Assembly: GCA_017963875.1 (NCBI GenBank)
Contig: JAGCTA010000164.1
Span: 1 to 7,321 of the forward strand
Direction of reading: 5' to 3'
From: Victivallales bacterium
GTDB taxonomy: Bacteria; Verrucomicrobiota; Lentisphaeria; Oligosphaerales; Oligosphaeraceae
DNA: 7,321 nt
Of the stretch, positions 1 through 4,717 are shown piece by piece. How positions within the stretch are numbered: position 1 is the first letter of the stretch; the number at the start of each line of letters is the position of its first letter. Made by a program: the position numbers and the translations under genes. The notes beneath the pieces were generated by a model, which saw nothing but the letters and a program-made list of their open reading frames with translations, was not told where the DNA came from and searched no databases.

Positions 1-271
1 CCGCGCGATAAAGGAACACATAGCCTGCCTCCAGCCCTACAATGGCAAGTGAGAGCACCAGCGAGGTCCAGTTGATTTTTGCCAGTTCCGAACCAATGGC
101 GTTCCCGCGGGTTCCGCACAGGAACAGCGTCGCCGACAGCACGGCCCCCGCCAAATAGGTCGCAGTCAACGAGGCGAATGCGTTCGCATTGGACGGCATT
201 GATTTGGTGCAGATGTTATAGAAACAGTTCGACGCCACAATTAGCATCAGCGGCCATAGCATGTTCCACAT
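1..271 (-). CDS. EamA/DMT-superfamily small membrane transporter, N-terminal 90 residues (cut by window edge)
   Basis: The gene begins at an ATG at 271-269 and runs off the left edge, so only the first 90 residues are visible. A GGAG ribosome binding site lies at 279-282, 7 nt before the start. The protein is very hydrophobic, with likely membrane helices at about residues 4-22, 31-52 and 69-88. The segment ending in GLEAGYVFLYRA (residues 79-90) and the early YNICTKS (18-24) match my memory of short EamA-type drug/metabolite transporters. These sit in the inner membrane and usually carry small metabolites. The substrate cannot be read from the sequence. It follows bioB by 65 bases on the same strand and could be its co-transcribed last gene. 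Whether it moves biotin or a precursor is speculation. An unrelated hydrophobic protein is less likely. Confidence 0.75.
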   Translation of the reverse strand, partial: MWNMLWPLMLIVASNCFYNICTKSMPSNANAFASLTATYLAGAVLSATLFLCGTRGNAIGSELAKINWTSLVLSLAIVGLEAGYVFLYRA

Positions 272-336
272 TTTGTCACTCCGTAAAAAGGGTTATGTCT
301 AAAAGCATCCTGTGCAGACAGGCCTGGGCATCTTGA

Positions 337-1326
337 TCAATCAAAATCTTCAAGGCATTTCTTGAAAGCAATATCATCCGCCACCTGGCGGCCACGGGTG
401 GTCAAGTACCCGCCTGTCATCAGCGAATTGAGACCTGAGAGCATCAGCAGCCCCTGGAAATCCTTCATGGTCGTCTCACGGCCCGCGCAGAATTTGAGCG
501 TCATAGTCGGATTGATGAGCCTGAATAGCGCGAAGATCTTGGCGGCGTCCGCAGGGGTGACTGGCGGCTTCGCTTCTAGTGGCGTACCTGGTATGGGAAG
601 AAGGATGTTGAGGGTGGAGGCCTCGACCTTGAGTTCATGGATTACGAACGCCATATCCACACGGTCCTCCCAGCTTTCACCTAGCCCGAAGATGCCGCCA
701 GTGCAGTTGGTGATGCCGTATTTCTGCATGAGGCGAATGGTGGCGATCTTCTCCTCTATGGTGTGAGTGGTGGCGACCAGTTCCGCATAACGGGCGGGCG
801 AGGTCTGTAGATTCATGTTGTAGCGCCAGACATGATGAAGGGAAAGCTCCCGTGCGCATTCGTCAGAAAGAATGCCCAGGCAGACGCAGAGTTTCATGTC
901 TGGGAAGCGTTCGTTCAGACGGTCAAGCGTGGAGAGGATACGACGGAAATCTTCGTCTGGCTTCAGCCAGCCGCGCCCGCTTGTGACATAGCCGAAGATG
1001 CGGACGCCACTGTCATAAACCTTCTGTGCCGCATCGACGACTTCCTGCTCCGACAGAAGCGGAAAGGTATCGATGTGCGTATGGTAATGGGCGCTTTGGG
1101 CGCAGAAACGGCAGTTTTCGCCGCATTTACCGCATTTGGCATTGACAATGGAGCAACTGCCGGCATCTTTCGGAGCAAATGCGATTCGCACCTTGTTTGC
1201 CAGTGAAACCAAGTCCAGAATATCCGCGCCAGTTATTCCATGCGCAATGGCCACGGCCTCCTCGCGTTCGAGACTTCCACCGTCCAATACCTTGTATGCG
1301 TTTTCAATCAAAGGGTTCAGTTTCAT
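337..1326 (-). CDS. bioB: Biotin synthase BioB, radical SAM, with an atypical auxiliary-cluster ligand set
   Basis: This 329-residue enzyme should insert sulfur into dethiobiotin, the last step of biotin synthesis, in the cytoplasm. The radical-SAM [4Fe-4S] motif is C68-x3-C72-x2-C75, followed by AQSAHYHT, a BioB hallmark. Other family motifs are YNMNLQTSP (169-177), CTGGIFGLGE (208-217) and CAGRE (280-284). Length is close to the 346 residues of E. coli BioB. There is no cysteine between C75 and C147, so the E. coli ligand Cys97 has no counterpart. The E. coli ligand Arg260 aligns with K278, and C280 lies two residues on. C147 and C208 match E. coli Cys128 and Cys188. This pattern suggests the anaerobe-type BioB with a different auxiliary cluster. 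The start lacks a clear Shine-Dalgarno site, unlike most neighbours. The preceding hydrolase gene ends 46 bases upstream. No bioA, bioD, bioF or birA is in view. Confidence 0.95.
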   Translation of the reverse strand: MKLNPLIENAYKVLDGGSLEREEAVAIAHGITGADILDLVSLANKVRIAFAPKDAGSCSIVNAKCGKCGENCRFCAQSAHYHTHIDTFPLLSEQEVVDAAQKVYDSGVRIFGYVTSGRGWLKPDEDFRRILSTLDRLNERFPDMKLCVCLGILSDECARELSLHHVWRYNMNLQTSPARYAELVATTHTIEEKIATIRLMQKYGITNCTGGIFGLGESWEDRVDMAFVIHELKVEASTLNILLPIPGTPLEAKPPVTPADAAKIFALFRLINPTMTLKFCAGRETTMKDFQGLLMLSGLNSLMTGGYLTTRGRQVADDIAFKKCLEDFD

Positions 1327-1372
1327 TTTCAGTAAATATGTTCAAATTCTCTTTCCAAGCTGTTTTTTTCAA

Positions 1373-2464
1373 TCAAAGGTTCTTCTTGTAGAACTCTGCA
1401 ATGCGGTCGAAGGGGATTTTTTCAAAGTTGTCGTAGAGGTCGGTGTGATTTGCACCAGGGACGATGACCAGTTCCTTGTTGTCGCCCTTCAGCAGTTTGA
1501 ACGCCGTTTCGCTGAAATAGCGGGAATGCGCCTTCTCGCCGTGGAGCACCATCACCGCACTTCTGATTTCGCCTGCGTAGGCAAGCAATTTCGCGTTCAG
1601 GAAAGGCAACGCACTGGTCTTGTTCCAACCTGCCACGGAGTTGACCGAACGGGGGTGGAAGCCACGCTTCGTCTCGTAGTACATCGTGTAGTCGCGGATG
1701 AACTGCGGCGTCGCATCGGTCAGTTCCTCTGGCTTGAGGTTGCAGCCCGCAGGTGCATAGCTGTCCTGTTTGATATCCTCGATGCGTTGTGCGTTCAATG
1801 CTGCACGTAGGGCATCGCGCTTCTCTGCGGAATCATCGGCGTCGTTGTAACCGTTGGCGATGACGCGCGTCATGTCGTACATGGTTGATGCGACAGTCGC
1901 CTTGATGCGCGTGTCAATGGCGGCTGCATTGATGGCCAGGCCACCCCAACCGCAGACGCCGAGGATGCCGATGCGGTTGGCATCGACGAAGTCACGCGTG
2001 GCCAGAAAATCGACGGCGGCGGAGAAGTCCTCCGTGTTGAGGTCAGGAGAGGCGACATTTCGCGGCATCCCTGAACTCTCGCCAGTGAAAGACGGGTCGA
2101 AGGCAACCGTGACAAAGCCCCGTGCCGCCAGTTCCTGCGCGTAGAGACCTGATGACTGCTCCTTGACCGCCCCGAACGGTCCGCTCAACGCAATGGCGGG
2201 ATATTTCTTCGATGCATCGAAGTTCGCAGGGTAGTAGAAATGCCCAGCCAGGACGATGCCGAAGCGGTTAGGAAAACGCACATCGACGGCGCGGATGGCG
2301 GGATTGGCCTTGAATACTCGCGTGTCATTGGCAATGCTTTCTTCTATCTTGCTCTGGAACATCTTGAACCCTCCTTTCTTGCAGGGTTTGCAGCAGCGGG
2401 ACGTGGACTGGCATCCGCAGAGGATGGCCAGCACCGAAACGAGTGCCAGTAATGTCTTTTTCAT
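1373..2464 (-). CDS. Alpha/beta hydrolase (dienelactone-hydrolase/YcjY-like) with lipoprotein signal peptide
   Basis: A 363-residue protein. I chose the ATG at 2464 because GAGGA lies at 2473-2477, 8 nt before it; two in-frame upstream starts add only residues before the signal peptide. The N-terminus MKK plus a hydrophobic stretch ends in LCGC (15-18), a plausible lipobox with C18 as the lipidated residue. The mature N-terminus is cysteine-rich (C24, C25, C28). The hydrolase domain runs from about residue 60 to the end, with SGPFGAVKEQSSG (94-106), FDPSFTGES (122-130) and the nucleophile elbow GVCGWGG (169-175). C171 therefore replaces the usual serine, as in dienelactone hydrolases. H340 in GANH is the likely catalytic histidine and the acid is uncertain. 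The substrate is unknown. It lies 48 bases downstream of the flavoprotein in the tetR-led group. A second strong start site exists at codon 35 (see separate entry). Confidence 0.88.
   Translation of the reverse strand: MKKTLLALVSVLAILCGCQSTSRCCKPCKKGGFKMFQSKIEESIANDTRVFKANPAIRAVDVRFPNRFGIVLAGHFYYPANFDASKKYPAIALSGPFGAVKEQSSGLYAQELAARGFVTVAFDPSFTGESSGMPRNVASPDLNTEDFSAAVDFLATRDFVDANRIGILGVCGWGGLAINAAAIDTRIKATVASTMYDMTRVIANGYNDADDSAEKRDALRAALNAQRIEDIKQDSYAPAGCNLKPEELTDATPQFIRDYTMYYETKRGFHPRSVNSVAGWNKTSALPFLNAKLLAYAGEIRSAVMVLHGEKAHSRYFSETAFKLLKGDNKELVIVPGANHTDLYDNFEKIPFDRIAEFYKKNL
2360..2376 (-). promoter_or_regulatory. Strong internal ribosome binding site and in-frame start inside the hydrolase gene
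   Basis: On the minus strand, AAGGAGG (2370-2376) stands 7 nt before an in-frame ATG (2362-2360), codon 35 of the hydrolase. This is the closest match to the anti-Shine-Dalgarno consensus seen in the window, stronger than the site at the lipoprotein start. Initiation here would give a 329-residue product beginning MFQSKIEES, with no signal peptide or cysteine-rich linker but the whole hydrolase domain. The site is encoded by the codons for KKGGFKM (29-35). It could be a real second start, the ancestral start, or chance from Lys-Gly-Gly codons. Confidence 0.55.
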
Positions 2465-2512
2465 GGTGTTTTTCCTCATAAGGTTGAATCTGCTTTCCAA
2501 ATCTTGTGATGT

Positions 2513-3058
2513 TTAGCAGGATTTACCCGCCTCGTAGGCTTCCTTGAACACGGGCAGCGAACGGACCGCGCCCTTCTCGTATGCGCCTGTGCCGTAGAGG
2601 ACACCGCGCTCAATGGAGCCTTCCATGCAGTCCCGCATGAAGCCGCGCAGTCCCTCCAGCGTGGCGGACATCATCTCGCGGTTCTCGTCGGCAGCGGTGA
2701 TGAGCAGCCAGAACTCCGTGCCCTTGAAGCGCCCGAAGTCGTCCCAGCGGGAGACGCTGCGATCGATGAGCGCCTTGAGCTGCGCGTCCATCGAATAGAA
2801 ATAGACGGGCGTGGCAAGGACGATGACGTCTGCGGAGAGCATCTTCTCGATAAGTTCGTTGGCGTCGTCGTTCTGGAAGCATTTCTTTAATTTCTGGCAG
2901 GCGTAGCAGCCCTTGCAGAAGCCGACGTTCTTCTCAGCGAGACGGATTTTCTCCACATCGTGGCCTGCCTCGGTCGCGCCCTTGACGAATTCATCGCAGA
3001 GAAGGTCGGAGTTGCCGCCCTTGCGAGGCGACGCGGAAATGACGAGCACTTTTTTCAT
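2513..3058 (-). CDS. Flavodoxin-fold FMN protein with compact cysteine motif (iron-sulfur flavoprotein / NAD(P)H:FMN reductase family)
   Basis: This 181-residue cytoplasmic protein belongs to the flavodoxin-like NADPH-dependent FMN reductase family. ISASPRKGGNSD (7-18) is the typical phosphate-binding loop for FMN. ATPVYFYSM (82-90) is the second conserved flavin-contact segment. Between them is C48-x2-C51-x2-C54-x5-C60, which fits the CX2CX2CX4-7C motif described for archaeal and bacterial iron-sulfur flavoproteins, so a [4Fe-4S] cluster beside FMN is likely. It would shuttle electrons or reduce small molecules such as quinones or nitro compounds; the real acceptor is unknown. The ribosome binding site AAGGA (3066-3070) overlaps the tetR stop codon, and the genes are 10 nt apart, so translation is probably coupled. 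Many relatives are annotated simply as flavodoxin family protein, and some keep these cysteines without proven clusters. Confidence 0.9.
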   Translation of the reverse strand: MKKVLVISASPRKGGNSDLLCDEFVKGATEAGHDVEKIRLAEKNVGFCKGCYACQKLKKCFQNDDANELIEKMLSADVIVLATPVYFYSMDAQLKALIDRSVSRWDDFGRFKGTEFWLLITAADENREMMSATLEGLRGFMRDCMEGSIERGVLYGTGAYEKGAVRSLPVFKEAYEAGKSC

Positions 3059-3068
3059 GGTGTGTTCC

Positions 3069-3695
3069 TTATTGTTGCTTGTTGAGAAAATTGTATATAA
3101 AAGTATAAATGAGTTCCCTTGCCGTGGGCAGTTCGTAGTCGATGCCCGCCTGGTCCATCGCCGACCTCTGCTTCTCGGTCACTTCTGTGTATGGATAGAC
3201 GCCGAACATGAAGGGGAAGAAGGCGTAGATGAAATCGCGTATCTGCCGTCCAGTCATATCAGGGCGGAACTTCAGGAGAATGCGTTTAATGTTTTCTAGT
3301 GCCCGCCCGTATGAGTATTTGAACTTGGTCAGGCATTCCAGGCGGCTATTGGCCTCCATGTCGTAGAGATTCATAGACAGCAATTTCAGCAGCTGCGGGC
3401 GCGCCGCGAGGAATTTCGCCAGCTTCTCCGCCAGCGCATGGACGGAGAGCGTGTGCTTGCCCCTGTGGATTTCCTCCAGTTCTGCATTCCAGCGGTCATA
3501 TTCCCGCTCAAACAGCGCCAGAAATATCTCCTCCTTCGTGGCGAAGTAGTTGTAGATGGACGGACGCGAGAAGGAGGTCTCCTCGCTGATCTCCTTCAGC
3601 GTGATTTCGCGGAAGGACATCGTCTTGTACAGCTTCTCGCATGCATTGACGATCTCCTCGCGCCTGTTTGTCGTCGTTTTCTCTGAAATGGCCAT
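3069..3695 (-). CDS. TetR/AcrR-family transcriptional repressor
   Basis: A 208-residue regulator if it starts at the ATG at 3695, which I chose because AAGGA (3702-3706) lies 6 nt upstream. An alternative ATG at 3716 lacks such a site, and the longest frame would begin upstream of the predicted transcription start. The N-terminal helix-turn-helix covers about residues 12-60: REEIVNACEKLY, then the recognition region ITLKEISEETSFSRPSIYNYF (31-51) and ATKEEIFLAL, a classic TetR signature. The remaining helices form a ligand-binding and dimerisation domain whose ligand cannot be predicted. It is the first gene of the leftward group and overlaps the next gene's ribosome binding site. The inverted repeats at 3724-3806 upstream are its probable operators, so it likely represses itself, the downstream enzymes and possibly the divergent acetyltransferase. 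Confidence 0.93.
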   Translation of the reverse strand: MAISEKTTTNRREEIVNACEKLYKTMSFREITLKEISEETSFSRPSIYNYFATKEEIFLALFEREYDRWNAELEEIHRGKHTLSVHALAEKLAKFLAARPQLLKLLSMNLYDMEANSRLECLTKFKYSYGRALENIKRILLKFRPDMTGRQIRDFIYAFFPFMFGVYPYTEVTEKQRSAMDQAGIDYELPTARELIYTFIYNFLNKQQ

Positions 3696-3723
3696 GCTCA
3701 ATCCTTTTGTTGGCATCGATAGT

Positions 3724-3738
3724 CTGACATTGTGTAAT
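3724..3738. promoter_or_regulatory. Operator-like site O1 (imperfect inverted repeat)
   Basis: CTGACATTGTGTAAT matches the perfect repeat O2 at 11 of 15 positions and keeps the TGACA-N3-TGT core. Its centre is at 3731, exactly 34 bp from the centre of O2. It covers the predicted transcription start of the leftward promoter and supplies the -35 box of a rightward promoter. It is a likely TetR-family binding site, inferred from repetition and position only. Confidence 0.6.
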
Positions 3739-3752
3739 GCGATTAATATAAT
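3724..3752 (+). promoter_or_regulatory. Rightward sigma70-type promoter P1
   Basis: CTGACA (3724-3729) and a perfect TATAAT (3747-3752) are separated by an ideal 17 bp. The predicted start near 3759 lies in operator O2. The -10 box overlaps the -10 box of the leftward promoter, so the two would compete for polymerase. The only plus-strand gene downstream is the acetyltransferase at 4016. Confidence 0.6.
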
Positions 3753-3772
3753 AATTATTGACATAGTGTCAA
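3745..3772 (-). promoter_or_regulatory. Leftward sigma70-type promoter for the tetR operon
   Basis: On the minus strand, TTGACA (3767-3772) and TATATT (3745-3750) are separated by 16 bp, giving a predicted start near 3738. That leaves a leader of about 43 nt before the tetR ATG. The -35 box is one arm of operator O2, and the start point falls in O1, the usual layout of an autoregulated repressor gene. Confidence 0.65.
3758..3772. promoter_or_regulatory. Operator O2: perfect 15-bp inverted repeat
   Basis: TTGACA-TAG-TGTCAA is perfectly symmetric around position 3765. Each arm is also a consensus -35 hexamer, one facing each way, so a bound dimer would block RNA polymerase in both directions. 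This is the best candidate for the main operator of the adjacent TetR-family repressor. Binding is inferred, not shown. Confidence 0.75.
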
Positions 3773-3788
3773 ATCACTTTTCTATAAT
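3758..3788 (+). promoter_or_regulatory. Possible second rightward promoter P2
   Basis: A consensus TTGACA (3758-3763) and a consensus TATAAT (3783-3788) are present, but the spacer is 19 bp, longer than optimal. The predicted start near 3795 falls in O3. Suboptimal spacing between perfect boxes can mark promoters that need a DNA-twisting activator. Here it may just be a weaker tandem promoter. Confidence 0.45.
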
Positions 3789-3791
3789 CAT

Positions 3792-3806
3792 TTGACACTG
3801 GGTAAA
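3792..3806. promoter_or_regulatory. Operator-like site O3 (imperfect inverted repeat)
   Basis: TTGACACTGGGTAAA shares the left arm TTGACA with O2 and keeps part of the right arm (GTxAA). Its centre, 3799, is again exactly 34 bp from that of O2. It would cover the transcription start of the second rightward promoter (-10 at 3783-3788). It is weaker than O2 and inferred from spacing and similarity. Confidence 0.55.
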
Positions 3807-3834
3807 ATCTTTTTTGCGCAGGCTGAATGGCAAG

Positions 3835-3948
3835 ATGCGTGTTCTGGCTGTAAATTACAAAATGAACCGCAGGGTGGTCCTGCGGAAAACAACAACTAAA
3901 GGAGTGTGCTTTTTGAAGACGAACAAAACACTGGAGATTGTCGGCTGA
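3835..3948 (+). CDS. Possible leader peptide: 37-codon frame with a better internal TTG start (11 codons)
   Basis: An ATG at 3835 opens a 37-residue basic frame but has no convincing ribosome binding site. In the same frame, TTG at 3913 follows AAAGGAG (3898-3904) by 8 nt and would give the 11-residue peptide MKTNKTLEIVG ending at the TGA at 3946-3948. That stop codon lies within the compound stem upstream of the acetyltransferase, so a ribosome terminating here would open it. This is the geometry of a translational attenuator. No similarity to a known leader peptide is recognised, and a chance frame is quite possible. Confidence 0.3.
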   Translation: MRVLAVNYKMNRRVVLRKTTTKGVCFLKTNKTLEIVG

Positions 3949-3999
3949 CCGGGAGGTTTGCTGATGTTCTCAAACCTCCCTGTATTGCAGTCAACAATC
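3936..3999 (+). ncRNA. Compound stem-loop just upstream of the GNAT ribosome binding site
   Basis: Three helices stack: 3936-3941 with 3994-3999 (6 bp), 3946-3949 with 3990-3993 (4 bp) and 3951-3960 with 3971-3980 (10 bp, perfect). They are separated by a 4-nt bulge and a 1-by-9 internal loop, and capped by a 10-nt loop. All 20 pairs are Watson-Crick. The element ends 3 nt before AGGAG (4003-4007). Its 3' arm contains CCTCC, which could alternatively pair with the GGAG of that site. It could be a regulatory mRNA structure or a REP-like palindrome. Confidence 0.55.
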
Positions 4000-4015
4000 A
4001 TCAGGAGTATAAACA

Positions 4016-4642
4016 ATGAGCAAAAATGACTATACGATTCGCTTGGAGAAGGCTGGCGAGCACCGCGAGGTGGAGACACTCGTCAGGGAGGCGTTCTGGA
4101 ACGTCTATCGTCCAGGATGCCTGGAGCACTATGTCCTGCACTGCCTGCGCGGCGACGCGGACTTCGTGCCAGAACTGGACTTCGTCATGGAGCTGGACGG
4201 ACGGTTGATCGGCCAGGACATCTTCGTGAGGACGGCCATCCACGCCGACAACGGCAGAGACATCCCGATCATGACGATGGGACCGATCTGCATCGCACCC
4301 GACTTGCAGGGCAAGGGGTACGGCAAGATCCTGCTCGACTACGCGCTGGACAAGGCCGCCGCACTCGGCTGCGGAGCCGTCTGCTTCGAGGGCAACATCG
4401 GCTTCTATGGCAAGAGCGGCCTCACCTACGCGCGGAATTTTGGTCTCCGCTACCACGGACTCCCCGCTGGAGCGGACGATTCGTTCTTCCTCTGCAAGGA
4501 ACTCATCACTGGCTACCTTGACGGCGTGACTGGCGAATACGCCACGCCCCAAGGTTATCTGGTGGACGTGAAGGAAGCCGAGGAGTTCGATAAGTCCTTC
4601 CCGCCAAAGGAGAAACTGAAACTGCCTGGGCAGTTAGTCTGA
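4016..4642 (+). CDS. GNAT-family N-acetyltransferase (YhbS-like)
   Basis: A 208-residue cytoplasmic enzyme predicted to transfer an acetyl group from acetyl-CoA to an amine of an unknown substrate. The acetyl-CoA pyrophosphate-binding motif Q98-G-K-G101-Y-G103 follows strand GPICIAPD (89-96), as in the Q/RxxGxG/A motif A of GNAT enzymes. FYGKSGL (130-136) resembles the usual late GNAT motif FYxKxGF. The C-terminal tail FDKSFPPKEK (191-200) is seen in the COG3153-type group as I remember it. AGGAG (4003-4007), 8 nt upstream, sets the start. It is the only plus-strand gene here, divergent from tetR and probably served by the promoters overlapping the operators. It is notably G+C-rich (67-70% in two 60-base samples). 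A bidirectional terminator follows. Confidence 0.92.
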   Translation: MSKNDYTIRLEKAGEHREVETLVREAFWNVYRPGCLEHYVLHCLRGDADFVPELDFVMELDGRLIGQDIFVRTAIHADNGRDIPIMTMGPICIAPDLQGKGYGKILLDYALDKAAALGCGAVCFEGNIGFYGKSGLTYARNFGLRYHGLPAGADDSFFLCKELITGYLDGVTGEYATPQGYLVDVKEAEEFDKSFPPKEKLKLPGQLV

Positions 4643-4650
4643 ATGAATCG

Positions 4651-4709
4651 CTAAACAAAAACGCCCCGCATCCGTTGGGTTTAATCCTCATGGATGCGGG
4701 GCTTCTTAG
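4651..4709. terminator. Bidirectional rho-independent terminator between convergent genes
   Basis: GCCCCGCATCC (4663-4673) pairs perfectly over 11 bp with 4692-4702 around an 18-nt loop. Rightward, TTCTT follows, a poor T-tract. Leftward, the strand reads GTTTTTGTTT after the stem, a good T-tract. It therefore ends the minus-strand operon (hydrolase stop at 4718) efficiently, and the GNAT transcript probably less so. Confidence 0.85.
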
Positions 4710-4717
4710 TGTCTGCG

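Larger units (their letters stand above)
3795..4015 (+). other. Structured 5' leader of the acetyltransferase gene
   Basis: About 220 nt lie between the promoters and the GNAT start codon. They hold a perfect 7-bp hairpin CCGCAGG/CCTGCGG with a 5-nt loop (3867-3885), a ribosome binding site AAAGGAG (3898-3904) followed by a short frame, and a long compound stem at 3936-3999. I recognise no known riboswitch class. The hairpins are not followed by U-runs, so they do not look like ordinary terminators. Control of translation of the downstream gene is the simplest reading, but it is inferred. Confidence 0.45.

Noticed and set aside
303..325. Hairpin CCTGT-GCAG-ACAGG after the bioB stop as a terminator
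   Set aside because: Only 5 bp of stem and a broken short T stretch on the minus strand; too weak to call, and the same-strand transporter follows closely.
337..1326. Complete biotin biosynthesis operon
   Set aside because: No bioA, bioD, bioF, bioC/H or bioW product can be recognised; only bioB is present.
1301..1379. 14-bp direct repeat TTTTCAATCAAAGG at 1301-1314 and 1366-1379
   Set aside because: One copy lies in the bioB coding start and the other at the hydrolase stop. Only two copies, low complexity, no associated structure; probably chance or a trace of local duplication.
1136..1810. Plus-strand open frame of 224 codons spanning bioB and the hydrolase gene
   Set aside because: It overlaps two well-supported minus-strand genes, has no family motifs and crosses their intergenic gap; it is a shadow.
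3936..4000. Integron attC site or mobile-element end suggested by the bulged palindrome
   Set aside because: No GTTRRRY/RYYYAAC core boxes, no integrase, no cassette-like neighbours and no target duplications.
4001..4552. Minus-strand open frame of 183 codons opposite the GNAT gene
   Set aside because: Antisense to a clear acetyltransferase in G+C-rich DNA, where long shadow frames are expected; its composition (Val, Ala, Asp, Glu) is typical of an antisense shadow.
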